This document shows positions 27,308 to 36,622 of a stretch of 51,271 nucleotides of DNA, one piece after another. Source of the stretch: Thiomicrorhabdus heinhorstiae (lineage in GTDB: Bacteria; Pseudomonadota; Gammaproteobacteria; Thiomicrospirales; Thiomicrospiraceae); the NCBI RefSeq assembly GCF_013391765.2, contig NZ_JACBGI020000015.1, forward strand, positions 1 through 51,271, written 5' to 3'. The position numbers and the translations under genes are program-made. Under the pieces are notes generated by a model, which made no database searches, had not been told where the DNA came from, and worked only from the letters and a program-made list of their open reading frames with translations. Each line of letters starts with the position of its first letter. Position 1 is the stretch's first letter.

Positions 27308-27643
27308 ATGATTAAAACAGATCGAAAAGCCTTACTTATCGGTAAGAACGGCCATGCACAAGGGAAACTGATTGAATTATCGGCGACCGAGGCCGGAATC
27401 ATTGCCACGCGGGGCGCACAACCCGGTACCGAATTAGAACTGGTTTTTGAAATCCCGGCCCATCAGCGATTTGTAACGCTAAAAATCCTTTCCAAGGTCA
27501 CCTACCGCCACAATACCAATCACGGGACTTACCTGAAATTGAGTTTCGAAAACATCAGTCCGGAAAACTCCGACGCGATTGACGATTTTCTCAACTACAA
27601 AAAGCGCCTGAAAGAGTTCGGCAAGAAAACCAAGGTTCAATAA
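27308..27643 (+). CDS. PilZ-like domain protein
   Basis: A 111-residue protein with the compact beta-barrel pattern of PilZ domains: an early Arg-Lys, Ile-Glu-Leu-Ser-Ala-Thr-Glu-Ala-Gly (about 22-30), and a C-terminal helix. The c-di-GMP signature is degenerate: the (D/N)xSxxG spacing is not kept, so ligand binding is doubtful. It overlaps the 3' end of the convergent gene at 27637 by a few bases. Assignment rests on overall pattern. Confidence 0.6.
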   Translation: MIKTDRKALLIGKNGHAQGKLIELSATEAGIIATRGAQPGTELELVFEIPAHQRFVTLKILSKVTYRHNTNHGTYLKLSFENISPENSDAIDDFLNYKKRLKEFGKKTKVQ

Positions 27644-28209
27644 CACAACTCGGGAAAGCGCAGTAATATCTGCTTGAGACCGGCGGTAGAAAAACGATAG
27701 GATTTACTCTGCAGAGTTCGATGCGAAAGAGTTATCTCAACTTCTTTTCCCGCCGACCATTGCTCCAATACCGCGCGGTAATTCTGCTGCATTTGTGCCA
27801 TGGTTTTTCTTTGCGGATTGGTTAAAACCTGCAAACGAATCTTATTGGAAAGCTCGTCCACAGTATCCACCACCTGCAAAACACCCTGCATAGGATAGAG
27901 ACTTGAATTTCTCGGCGAGCTCGCCGGCAAAGTCCGGTAGGTAACGTTCAGGAGCTTCGGCGTTTCGCTAATAATCTCTTTTTCATTAAACAATAACAGC
28001 TGCAGTTGCGGAAAAGGCGACATTGAAGAACAGCCGATCCCCAGAAACGCTTCGCCGTCTGACTTTTTGGTAAAGGCTTCAAATTCCAGCACGCCACCCT
28101 GATAATCCGGATAGGTCTTTAAATCAAAATCCCCGACAACTTCGGCGTGGGTTACATGACTGAACAGATAGAACGCCGCAAGCACAATATAGCTAATTAA
28201 TTTCGTCAT
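27637..28209 (-). CDS. Periplasmic protein of unknown function, coupled to parE
   Basis: A 190-residue protein with a clear signal peptide (cleavage after Thr-His-Ala at about 22). The mature part is mainly beta type, with a Gly-Cys-Ser-Ser near residue 60 and a cysteine two residues from the C-terminus that may form a disulfide. Its ATG overlaps the parE stop by four bases (ATGA), so it is probably translated from the parE mRNA. I do not recognise the family; the link with parE may only be transcriptional. Confidence 0.75.
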   Translation of the reverse strand: MTKLISYIVLAAFYLFSHVTHAEVVGDFDLKTYPDYQGGVLEFEAFTKKSDGEAFLGIGCSSMSPFPQLQLLLFNEKEIISETPKLLNVTYRTLPASSPRNSSLYPMQGVLQVVDTVDELSNKIRLQVLTNPQRKTMAQMQQNYRAVLEQWSAGKEVEITLSHRTLQSKSYRFSTAGLKQILLRFPELCY

Positions 28210-30095
28210 ACCTGCGCCAGATCACCTTTATCTTCCAACCAGACCTTACGATCCGACGAACGTTTCTTCGCCAGCAATTTATCCATCATTTCCTCAACCA
28301 CTTTCGGTTCGTCCAACTGCAGCTGCACCAGGCGCCGGGTATCCGGCAACATGGTCGTTTCGCGCAATTGCATCGGATTCATTTCTCCCAATCCTTTAAA
28401 GCGGGTAACACTGATTTTCCCGGTCATTTTCTCCGCTTCAATTCGATCAAGCACCCCTTGACGCTCCGCCTCATCCAAAGCGTAAAACACCTGTTTACCG
28501 ACATCGATTCGGTACAGCGGCGGCATGGCAACATAAATATGCCCGGCCGAGACCAGTTTCGGAAAATGCTTTACAAACAGCGCGCATATCAAGGTCGCGA
28601 TATGCAAACCGTCGGAGTCGGCATCGGCCAGAATGCAGACCTTGCCGTAGCGCAGACCGCTAAGATCTTCGCTGCCAGGATCGACACCGATCGCGACACT
28701 GATATCGTGAATTTCCTGCGAGGCCAATACCTGAGCAGAATCGACTTCCCAAGTATTCAGAATTTTCCCACGCAGCGGCATAATCGCCTGATAATTTTTG
28801 TCGCGTGCTTGCTTGGCCGAACCTCCGGCGGAATCTCCCTCAACCAGAAACAGCTCGGTCAAACTAAGGTCGTTATCGACACAATCCGCCAATTTACCGG
28901 GCAAAGCCGGACCGGAAGTGATTTTTTTACGCGCAATTTTCTTGGCTTTTTTACTGCGCTGACTGGCATTCTGAATCACCAAATCGGCGATTCTGTCTGC
29001 AACGTCAGTATGCTGATTCAGCCACAAACTCAAGGCATCTTTAACCACACCGGAAATAAACGGCACACACTCTCGCGACGACAGGCGTTCTTTGGTTTGT
29101 CCGGCAAATTGAGGGTCGCGCAATTTGGACGACAACACAAAGGCCACATTGTTCCAGGCATCTTCCGGAGTAATTTTGACTCCGCGCGGAATCAAGTTAC
29201 GGAATTCGCAATATTCACGAACGGCATCGGTGGTTCCGGCACGCAAACCGTTGACGTGAGTTCCACCTTGCGGAGTAGGAATCAGATTGACGTAACTCTC
29301 CATCAACATTTCGGCGCCGGGTTCTTCCACCCAGGACATCGCCCAGGAAACCGCCTCATTTTCACCGGTCGCCTCGCCGATAAACCCTTCCTGCGGAAAG
29401 GCTTCAACTTCACTTAAGGCGTCACTTAAATAGTCTTTCAGGCCTTGTTGATAAAACCATTCCACCGCTTCCTGATTGGTTTCGTCATTGAAGGTGATTT
29501 TCAAACCCGGACTCAATACTGCTTTTGCCCGCAGCAGATGCTTCAGCTTGTTTAATGCATACTTCGGAGTATCGAAAAAGTGCCCATCCGGCCAGAAACG
29601 CACATAGGTACCGGTGTTCTTTTTACCGACCTTGCCGATCACTTCCAACGGCTTACTTAAAGCACCGTTTTCAAAATAAATCTCGTACAGTTGAGCATCG
29701 CGACGAATCTGAATTTCCACTTTGGTCGACAGGGCGTTGACCACCGAAATCCCGACACCGTGCAACCCCCCGGAAAACTGATAGGCTTTATTGGAAAACT
29801 TTCCGCCGGCATGCAGACGCGTCATAATCACTTCGACTCCGGGAACCCCCTCTTCCGGATGGATATCGACCGGCATACCACGTCCGTTATCCCAGATACT
29901 CATCGAACCGTCTGCATGGTGAGTGACACGAATTTCATCGGCATAACCGGCCAAGGCTTCGTCAACGCTGTTATCGATAACTTCTTGGGCCAAATGATTG
30001 GGGCGGGTGGTGTCGGTGTACATTCCGGGGCGTTTTCGAACCGGATCCAAACCGGTCAGAACTTCAATTTCCGAAGCGTTGTAGTTTTCACTCAC
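28206..30095 (-). CDS. parE: DNA topoisomerase IV subunit B
   Basis: A 629-residue ParE, the ATPase subunit of topoisomerase IV. The GHKL ATPase domain has VIDNSVDEAL and the Asp-Asn-Gly-Arg-Gly and Gly-Leu-His-Gly-Val-Gly loops; the Toprim domain has EGDSAGG and DADSDG. The start is GTG 30095, since AGGAG lies 8 nt upstream and it yields the usual Tyr-Asn-Ala-x-x-Ile-Glu-Val-Leu-Thr-Gly N-terminus and length of the family; a longer reading adds residues with no homology. A periplasmic protein gene is coupled downstream. Confidence 0.97.
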   Translation of the reverse strand: MSENYNASEIEVLTGLDPVRKRPGMYTDTTRPNHLAQEVIDNSVDEALAGYADEIRVTHHADGSMSIWDNGRGMPVDIHPEEGVPGVEVIMTRLHAGGKFSNKAYQFSGGLHGVGISVVNALSTKVEIQIRRDAQLYEIYFENGALSKPLEVIGKVGKKNTGTYVRFWPDGHFFDTPKYALNKLKHLLRAKAVLSPGLKITFNDETNQEAVEWFYQQGLKDYLSDALSEVEAFPQEGFIGEATGENEAVSWAMSWVEEPGAEMLMESYVNLIPTPQGGTHVNGLRAGTTDAVREYCEFRNLIPRGVKITPEDAWNNVAFVLSSKLRDPQFAGQTKERLSSRECVPFISGVVKDALSLWLNQHTDVADRIADLVIQNASQRSKKAKKIARKKITSGPALPGKLADCVDNDLSLTELFLVEGDSAGGSAKQARDKNYQAIMPLRGKILNTWEVDSAQVLASQEIHDISVAIGVDPGSEDLSGLRYGKVCILADADSDGLHIATLICALFVKHFPKLVSAGHIYVAMPPLYRIDVGKQVFYALDEAERQGVLDRIEAEKMTGKISVTRFKGLGEMNPMQLRETTMLPDTRRLVQLQLDEPKVVEEMMDKLLAKKRSSDRKVWLEDKGDLAQV

Positions 30096-30236
30096 AGTGA
30101 AGACTCCTAATGATAGAATGAGCACATAAAAAGCACGGAATTCAAACCGTGTAAAAAATACTGTCAACCGAGGTTTAAAGGCTGACGAAACCGGGCTTGC
30201 CGTTCTATAAAACTACCGGAATCATATCATATTATT

Positions 30237-30881
30237 ATGCCAAATCGAGATTACCGCCAATCGCGCAGAGAATACCTGGCTTCCGAGCTGAACGAAGACC
30301 AAGTGCAATCCGACCCTTACCGTCAATTCGGCCTGTGGATGGATCAAGCCGTCGAAAAAATCCCTTATGATCCGACCGCCATGTCGGTATCTACTGTCGA
30401 TGCTAACGGCCAGCCTCACAGCCGCGTGGTACTGTTGAAATCCTTCGACAGTGAAGGCTTCGTGTTTTACACCCACTATCAAAGTGCCAAAGGGTTCCAA
30501 ATCGAACACAATTCCAAAGGCGCTCTACTGTTTTTCTGGCCTGAACTGGATCGCCAGATCCGCATTGAAGGCGAGCTGCAGAAAATCGACCCGCAAGATT
30601 CGGAAAACTATTTCCACTCGCGCCCGCATGACAGCCAGGTTGCCGCTGCCAGCTCGGTGCAAAGCACGCCGGTAGACAATCGCCAGACGCTGGAAGCACG
30701 CTTTAGCGAGCTTGAAGAAAAGTATCGGGATATCGAAGTACCCTATCCGCAACACTGGGGCGGTTACCGACTGCAAGCCCAGCTGTTTGAATTCTGGCAG
30801 GGAAGAGCCAACCGACTGCATGACCGACTGTGCTATTACCGTGCCAATAGCGCATGGAAAATCCAGAGACTGGCTCCTTGA
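30237..30881 (+). CDS. pdxH: Pyridoxamine 5'-phosphate oxidase
   Basis: A 214-residue FMN enzyme that oxidises pyridoxine or pyridoxamine 5'-phosphate to pyridoxal 5'-phosphate. It shows SRVVLLK, FYTHYQSAKG and the C-terminal WQG...RLHDR.CY motif. It starts a plus-strand pair with ung, divergent from parE; 44 bases separate its stop from the ung start. Confidence 0.97.
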   Translation: MPNRDYRQSRREYLASELNEDQVQSDPYRQFGLWMDQAVEKIPYDPTAMSVSTVDANGQPHSRVVLLKSFDSEGFVFYTHYQSAKGFQIEHNSKGALLFFWPELDRQIRIEGELQKIDPQDSENYFHSRPHDSQVAAASSVQSTPVDNRQTLEARFSELEEKYRDIEVPYPQHWGGYRLQAQLFEFWQGRANRLHDRLCYYRANSAWKIQRLAP

Positions 30882-30925
30882 GTCGGATTAACGAGCATAC
30901 AGAGTCATCACGGATAGAGAACTTC

Positions 30926-31606
30926 ATGAGCGATATTCAACTGGAAGCGAGCTGGCTGGAAAGACTGAAACCGCAATTCGAACAGCCGTACATGCAGAAT
31001 TTAAAAGCTTTTCTGCTGAAGGAAAAACAGCAGGGTAAATTGATCCTGCCGAAAGGAAACCAGTGGTTTAACGCCCTGAACAGTACGCCGTTCGACAAGG
31101 TGAAAGTCGTCATTCTGGGTCAGGACCCATACCCGACTCCGGGACACGCCCACGGCTTGTGCTTTTCGGTTCAGCCCGGCGTTTCCCCCTTGCCCAAATC
31201 ACTGTTGAATATCAATCAGGAACTGTATGACGATCTCGGCGTGGATAACCGACACAGCGGTTTTTTGCAGCCTTGGACCGATCAAGGCGTTCTATTGCTC
31301 AATGCGGTACTCACGGTCGAAGCAGGCAAGCCTAACGCTCACCAGAACCGAGGCTGGGAACAGTTTACCGACGCCATAGTCGACGAAATAAATCGCGACA
31401 CGGAACATACGGTGTTCATATTATGGGGAGCCTATGCACAGAAGAAAGGGCGAATGATCGACCGGAACCGGCATTTCGTGATTGAAAGCCCGCATCCGTC
31501 ACCGCTGTCGGCCTATAGAGGATTTTTCGGCAGCCGACCTTTTTCGCACTGCAACGCTTATCTGCAAGCGAACAATAAAGCCCCTATAAACTGGCAATTG
31601 CCGTAG
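30926..31606 (+). CDS. ung: Uracil-DNA glycosylase
   Basis: A 226-residue family 1 UDG that removes uracil from DNA. The catalytic Asp67 lies in GQDPYP and the active-site His in HPSPLSAYRGF. ATG 30926 gives the normal family length; upstream in-frame starts lie inside pdxH. A small variation is Pro for His after the GQDPY motif, while the preceding residues are intact. It converges with plsC. Confidence 0.96.
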   Translation: MSDIQLEASWLERLKPQFEQPYMQNLKAFLLKEKQQGKLILPKGNQWFNALNSTPFDKVKVVILGQDPYPTPGHAHGLCFSVQPGVSPLPKSLLNINQELYDDLGVDNRHSGFLQPWTDQGVLLLNAVLTVEAGKPNAHQNRGWEQFTDAIVDEINRDTEHTVFILWGAYAQKKGRMIDRNRHFVIESPHPSPLSAYRGFFGSRPFSHCNAYLQANNKAPINWQLP

Positions 31607-31648
31607 AAATCTGCGGTGAAGCCACGAGCAGCGCCACAGGATTCATCA

Positions 31649-32353
31649 TTACAAGTGCTTCTTAAACCACTCTTCCGTTGCCCTATTTAACTCGGCGACG
31701 CTCATTTCACCCGCATTCAGCGGTTCGCTGATATAAACATCAATACTTCCCGGACGCTTAATAAAACTGTTTTTCGGCCAATAAGAACCGGCATTATGCG
31801 CCACCAGATAAACTGTTGCCTTTGCCTGACTCGCCATCATTGCGCCACCGACATTGATCTTACCGAGTTCATTCGGCGCCATGCGCGTTCCTTCCGGAAA
31901 AACCACAACCCAGTCACCGCTCTTAATTCGTGCCGACCCTTCGCTTACCAGCTGTTTCAAGGCCTGTCGCCCTGCCCCACGGTCGATTGCAATCGGATGT
32001 AGCAACGCCATTCCCCAACCGAAAAACGGAATTCTCAACAACTCTCTTTTCAACACATACGCCTGACGCGGAAAAATTTGTTGGAAAACCAAGGTCTCCC
32101 AAGCCGATTCATGGCGAGCCATAATAACCGCTGCCTGATTTTTATTAATATGTTCGGCGCCATGTACCTGATAACGCAAACCGCAGGTTAATTTTAACCA
32201 CCAGACACAGAACACTGCCCAGTAGTGCATTACGTCATAGCGAACTTTAAACGAGAACGGACGGGTAAACTGCCCCAACACCGAGAAAAATACCAGACTG
32301 GTCAGCTGACCGACCGCAAACAGACAGGAACGTAAAAACCAAATAAGCTGCAT
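31649..32353 (-). CDS. plsC: 1-acyl-sn-glycerol-3-phosphate acyltransferase family protein
   Basis: A 234-residue membrane-bound acyltransferase that would acylate lysophosphatidate or a related lysophospholipid. It has an N-terminal membrane segment, the catalytic block ARHESAWET (an HX4E form instead of HX4D) and FPEGTR. ATG 32353 with AAAGGA six bases upstream is preferred to TTG 32368. It directly follows gmhB, as in the glyQ-glyS-gmhB-plsC cluster of pseudomonads, where the equivalent gene is called lptA. Substrate uncertain. Confidence 0.88.
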   Translation of the reverse strand: MQLIWFLRSCLFAVGQLTSLVFFSVLGQFTRPFSFKVRYDVMHYWAVFCVWWLKLTCGLRYQVHGAEHINKNQAAVIMARHESAWETLVFQQIFPRQAYVLKRELLRIPFFGWGMALLHPIAIDRGAGRQALKQLVSEGSARIKSGDWVVVFPEGTRMAPNELGKINVGGAMMASQAKATVYLVAHNAGSYWPKNSFIKRPGSIDVYISEPLNAGEMSVAELNRATEEWFKKHL

Positions 32354-32368
32354 ATTTTTTCCTTTCAA

Positions 32369-32911
32369 TCAGGCTCCATGAGCCAAGAGGTATTCAACCA
32401 ACGCTTGCAAATTATCGAAAACCTCAACCCCCTGCAGCATTGGATCTTGCGTCGCCAGCGTACGCTCTCCCTTTCCGCTGCGCACCAGGTAGGGTTGCAT
32501 GGACATAGAGCGGGCCGCCTGAATGTCCGCCAGCGTATCTCCGACAAACGGAGCGCCTTTCAAATCGACATTCAATGCCTTCTCTATCGCTTGCATCATA
32601 CCGGTTTGCGGCTTTCGCGACGGCGAATTATCGCCGCTTAGGTAAGGCGAATAACTGATCCAATCCGGTTTACAGTCCTCCAAGAGATCATTCATCTTCT
32701 GATGCATCGAGCTCAAGGTCGCACGGTCGTAATAACCGCGTTTAATTCCTGACTGGTTGGTCGCAATCGCGACTGTCCACCCGGCTTGTTTTAAAGCACG
32801 GATCGCCTCCATGCTTCCTTCGACCGGAATCCACTCTTCCGCCGATTTAATAAAGGCATCCGAGTCTTCGTTAATGACGCCATCCCGATCCAAAACAATT
32901 ATTTTGTGCAT
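32369..32911 (-). CDS. gmhB: GmhB-type HAD phosphatase lacking the zinc site
   Basis: A 180-residue HAD-family phosphatase related to D-glycero-D-manno-heptose 1,7-bisphosphate 7-phosphatase, an LPS core heptose enzyme. Catalytic Asp8 and Asp10 (DRDGVINED), Thr51-Asn52, Lys100 and Asp125 are kept. The structural zinc ligands, Cys-x-His and Cys-x-Cys in E. coli GmhB, are replaced by Ser88-Pro-Tyr90 and Ser96-Pro-Ser98. The fold must be stabilised otherwise or the substrate differs. It lies between glyS and plsC, as in Pseudomonas. Confidence 0.88.
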   Translation of the reverse strand: MHKIIVLDRDGVINEDSDAFIKSAEEWIPVEGSMEAIRALKQAGWTVAIATNQSGIKRGYYDRATLSSMHQKMNDLLEDCKPDWISYSPYLSGDNSPSRKPQTGMMQAIEKALNVDLKGAPFVGDTLADIQAARSMSMQPYLVRSGKGERTLATQDPMLQGVEVFDNLQALVEYLLAHGA

Positions 32912-32941
32912 AGTTTAATCTTAGTTATTCGACCACTAATG

Positions 32942-32968
32942 AAAAAAATCCCGCCGAAGCGGGAATTT
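32942..32968 (-). terminator. Terminator of glyQS
   Basis: Hairpin TCCCGC/GCGGGA with CGAA loop (49-54 and 59-64 after 32900), followed on the minus strand by seven T. It lies 22 bases after the glyS stop and before gmhB. Confidence 0.85.
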
Positions 32969-32989
32969 CTTACGAGTATTATCAGCCTG

Positions 32990-35062
32990 TTACAGTCGGG
33001 AAATATCTGCAACCTGCAAGAACAGCTGGTAAATCTGCTGCAACAGCGCCAAACGGTTATTACGAACCGCCTCGTCCTCGGCCATAACCATTACTTCATC
33101 GAAGAAACGGTCGACCGTATTACGGATTGAGGACATTTCACCGATGGCAGCGATATAGTCACGGTTCTCGATCAAACCGGCAACTTTGTCTTGCAGCGCC
33201 TGCAATTCTTGATACAGGTTTTCCTCTGCTGCTTCAACAAACAGCCCGACATTTACGTCAGCAGAAACGTCGCCTTCGACTTTTTTCAACAAATTGCTGA
33301 TACGCTTATTGGCCGCACTCAGGCTCTCAGCCTCTTCCATTGAGCTGAAACGCTGGACGGCTTCAATACGCTTGGCAAAATCCAACGGCTGACGCGGCTG
33401 ACAGAAACGTACCGCTTCAAACTGTTCGGCACTGATGCCCTGATCGGCAAAATAAGCTTTCAGACGCGATACGATAAAATCGTAAATATCCATGACCAAC
33501 TCATCGGTCATCTTGACGCCATCGTGCTGTTGCAAGCCGGCTTCGATCAATTCGACCAGGTCCAAATCCAAAGATTTCTCGATCATAATACGCAACATAC
33601 CCAACGCCGCACGACGTAGAGCAAACGGATCTTTGTCACCGGTAGGCACCTGACCGATACCGTAAATCCCGGTAATAGTATCCAATTTATCGGCGATCGC
33701 TAACGCCTGAGCCACTCCGGAAGCCGGCAGTTCGTCACCGGCAAAACGCGGTTGATACTGAGCATCCAGGGCTTCTGAAACCGCTGGATTTTCATTTTGC
33801 GCTTCAGCGTAGTAACGTCCCATCACTCCTTGCAGCTCTGGAAACTCGCCGACCATTTCCGACATCAGGTCGCATTTACTCAAATGCGCCGCGCGCTCGC
33901 AAAGAGCGGCATCTTCACCCAACAGTCGACCGATCTTAACGCTAAGATTCTCCATACGATCGACCTTGTCCAGCAGGGTTCCCAACTGCTGTTGGAAAAC
34001 CACCGTCTTCAGACGCGGCAAGAAATCATCCAGCGGATTCTTCAAATCCTGATCCCAAAAGAATTTCGCATCCGACAAACGTGGGCGAATTACTCGCTCG
34101 TTACCTGACTTAACCGAGGCAGGATTCGAGCTTTCGATATTCGAGATCGTAATGAACTTCGCCATCAGCTTACCGTCGGCATCCAGCATATGGAAGTATT
34201 TCTGATGCCCTTTCATTGCTGAAACCAAGGCTTCCTGAGGCACGCTCAGGAATAAGTCATCGAAATCACCGACAATCGCCTGTGGCCATTCGTTTAGAGC
34301 AGTCACTTCTTCCAGCAGGTCTTCATCGATCTGTGCAACACCACCTTCCGCTTTCGCCGCAGCTTCAACCTGTAAACGAATCATATCGGCGCGCGTAGCA
34401 AAATCCGCCTGCACATAACCTTGTGTACACAAGGTATTGATGTAATCTGACGGCTTGGCAATTTCAATTGCCTGCGGCGCGTGGAAACGGTGACCTCGTG
34501 TTGTGTTGGATGTCTGATGTCCAAGAATCTCAGCCGGTACGACGTCATTCCCTAACAACATCAAGACCCAATGCACCGGACGGACGAACTCTACATCCGA
34601 GCTTCCCCAACGCATACGTTTCGGAATAGGCAACTTCGCCAGGGATTGACGAACGATCTCCGGCAATAATTCTTCTGCCGCTTGTCCTTTTACTTCCTGG
34701 TTAAAGGCCATCCACGCGCCTTTATCGGTCTCGACTTCGACCAAGTCGCTTAATTCGGCACCACTACCGCGCATGAAGCCCAACAGTGCTTTGGTAGGAT
34801 TCCCCTCGGCATCAAATGCTGCTTTCTTTGCCGGTCCTTTTTTCTCGACTACCTTATCTGCCTGCTGGCATTGCAGACTTTCCAGCATCACTGCCAAACG
34901 GCGCGGGGCGGCATAAACTTTCAAACCGTCAAATTCCAACTCGGCTTCCCGCAGACCGGAAAGAATACCGTCGGCAAACGCCTGACTCAGTCCTTTCAAA
35001 GCTTTAGGCGGCAGTTCTTCGGTTCCGATTTCAACTAAAAAAGCTTGTTTCATCTGACTCAT
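32990..35062 (-). CDS. glyS: Glycine--tRNA ligase beta subunit
   Basis: A 690-residue beta subunit of the heterotetrameric bacterial GlyRS, which binds tRNA-Gly and is needed for aminoacylation. It has the N-terminal ELPPKAL motif, central HD-like domains and a C-terminal anticodon-binding (DALR-like) region; length is normal. Its ATG overlaps the glyQ stop by one base (TAATG), implying coupled synthesis at equal stoichiometry. Confidence 0.98.
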   Translation of the reverse strand: MSQMKQAFLVEIGTEELPPKALKGLSQAFADGILSGLREAELEFDGLKVYAAPRRLAVMLESLQCQQADKVVEKKGPAKKAAFDAEGNPTKALLGFMRGSGAELSDLVEVETDKGAWMAFNQEVKGQAAEELLPEIVRQSLAKLPIPKRMRWGSSDVEFVRPVHWVLMLLGNDVVPAEILGHQTSNTTRGHRFHAPQAIEIAKPSDYINTLCTQGYVQADFATRADMIRLQVEAAAKAEGGVAQIDEDLLEEVTALNEWPQAIVGDFDDLFLSVPQEALVSAMKGHQKYFHMLDADGKLMAKFITISNIESSNPASVKSGNERVIRPRLSDAKFFWDQDLKNPLDDFLPRLKTVVFQQQLGTLLDKVDRMENLSVKIGRLLGEDAALCERAAHLSKCDLMSEMVGEFPELQGVMGRYYAEAQNENPAVSEALDAQYQPRFAGDELPASGVAQALAIADKLDTITGIYGIGQVPTGDKDPFALRRAALGMLRIMIEKSLDLDLVELIEAGLQQHDGVKMTDELVMDIYDFIVSRLKAYFADQGISAEQFEAVRFCQPRQPLDFAKRIEAVQRFSSMEEAESLSAANKRISNLLKKVEGDVSADVNVGLFVEAAEENLYQELQALQDKVAGLIENRDYIAAIGEMSSIRNTVDRFFDEVMVMAEDEAVRNNRLALLQQIYQLFLQVADISRL

Positions 35063-35985
35063 TATTTTGCCTCCTTCTGCGATTTAACCAACGGGAACCC
35101 AAGCGCTTCGCGACCTTCATAATAGGCCTCGGCAATCTGACGGGCCATAGCGCGTACACGACCGATAAAACGGGCGCGCTCGGTCACGCTGATCGCGTGG
35201 CGTGCATCCAGCAGGTTAAAGGCGTGAGAAGCTTTCAACACCTGTTCGTAAGCCGGCAAAGGTAATTTATCTTCAACCAGCTTGGCAAAAATTTCTTCGC
35301 ATTCATCAAAAGTACGGAACAATTTATCGGTATCGGCTTTTTCAAAGTTATAAGTCGACATCTCAACCTCGTTTTGATGAAAAACATCGCCGTAGGTGAC
35401 TTTACCTTCCGGACCATCCACCCAGGTCAGATCGTATACGCTGTTAACCCCTTGCAGATACATGGCGATGCGCTCAAGACCGTAAGTGATTTCACCGGTT
35501 ACCGGACGACACTCCAGACCCCCAACCTGCTGAAAATAAGTAAACTGGGTGACTTCCATACCGTTCAACCAGACTTCCCAACCAAGCCCCCAGGCTCCCA
35601 AAGTCGGTGATTCCCAGTTATCTTCAACAAAGCGGATATCATGCTCAAGCGGGTCGATACCGAGCATTTTCAACGATTCCAGATACAATTCCTGAATATT
35701 GTCCGGCGACGGCTTCAACATCACCTGGAATTGATAGTAGTGCTGCAAGCGGTTCGGGTTTTCGCCGTAACGGCCGTCGGTCGGTCTGCGGCAGGGCTGT
35801 ACGTAAGCTGCACGCCAAGGCTCCGGCCCGATTGCACGCAAGAATGTAGACGGATGAAAAGTCCCCGCCCCCATCTCGTTGTCGTACGGTTGCATTACCA
35901 CACACCCCTGCTCTGCCCAGAAGGCTTGCAAAGTCTGGATTAACCCTTGAAAAGTACCGATATCTGTTGCTGCTTGTGCCGCCAC
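35062..35985 (-). CDS. glyQ: Glycine--tRNA ligase alpha subunit
   Basis: A 307-residue catalytic alpha subunit of GlyRS with class II motifs, including [17 protein letters not shown] and [17 protein letters not shown]. The start is taken at GTG 35985; AAGG lies directly adjacent, closer than usual, so the exact start is uncertain, though no ATG precedes the conserved TFQGLI segment. A TATAAT on the minus strand at 36098-36103 is a likely -10 box. Confidence 0.97.
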   Translation of the reverse strand: MAAQAATDIGTFQGLIQTLQAFWAEQGCVVMQPYDNEMGAGTFHPSTFLRAIGPEPWRAAYVQPCRRPTDGRYGENPNRLQHYYQFQVMLKPSPDNIQELYLESLKMLGIDPLEHDIRFVEDNWESPTLGAWGLGWEVWLNGMEVTQFTYFQQVGGLECRPVTGEITYGLERIAMYLQGVNSVYDLTWVDGPEGKVTYGDVFHQNEVEMSTYNFEKADTDKLFRTFDECEEIFAKLVEDKLPLPAYEQVLKASHAFNLLDARHAISVTERARFIGRVRAMARQIAEAYYEGREALGFPLVKSQKEAK

Positions 35986-36166
35986 CCTTAATAAACCTCT
36001 ACTTTTTACGCCCCTACTTCAGGACTCAAAATTCTTCACGAGGCAATTTTTAATGCCTAAAAACCGACTCGAGAGCTTTAAATTTGAAAATCGCAAAATT
36101 ATACCGTATTTTAAGGCAGTCTTTTTAACAGTTTAGAAACAACAGAAACAGGTTCAAGTACAACCC

Positions 36167-36415
36167 ATGACCAATCAATCCAACGGAATAATCGAACTCG
36201 ACGCCCGCGGCTTAAAATGTCCGATGCCAGTGATTAAATTGCAGCAACAGATCCGAAAAAGCCAGCCTGGTAACAGGGTTCGCATTGTATGTACCGATAA
36301 AGGTGCCGAAAAAGACATTCAAAGCTGGTGCAGAGTCAACAAACACGAAATTATTGAGATATTTCGGGAAAGCGATCAATTATCGATCACAATTGAGGTT
36401 AAAGAACGCAAATAA
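36167..36415 (+). CDS. tusA: TusA/SirA-family sulfur carrier protein
   Basis: An 82-residue sulfurtransferase carrier of the TusA family, which relays persulfide sulfur for tRNA thiolation, molybdenum cofactor or sulfur oxidation. The family motif with the persulfide-carrying Cys18 (LKCPMPVIK) is intact. It stands alone, divergent from glyQ and with no dsr, hdr or rhodanese gene nearby, so the housekeeping tRNA role is the simplest reading. Confidence 0.92.
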   Translation: MTNQSNGIIELDARGLKCPMPVIKLQQQIRKSQPGNRVRIVCTDKGAEKDIQSWCRVNKHEIIEIFRESDQLSITIEVKERK

Positions 36416-36622
36416 CCGGCCGATTAACCTTAAATACCTTGATTATTTAGCATGCTGTCATTATCCTAGTGCTAGAAACGGAATTCGGCATATCAAAGAT
36501 CGCTTTAAAGGGACTTAAAGCGCAAAGTAACTCACAGTAAACCTTGACGCGATCCAATCACGTCCAAATTATTTTTTGATTACATTGCAATGCTTTAATT
36601 GCAAACTGAAACTTACAAATAC

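Noticed and set aside
28368-29417. Long plus-strand ORF of 349 codons opposite parE
   Set aside because: It lies wholly within parE, which is certain from its motifs. The reading arises from codon bias on the coding strand; it has no domain or ribosome binding site.
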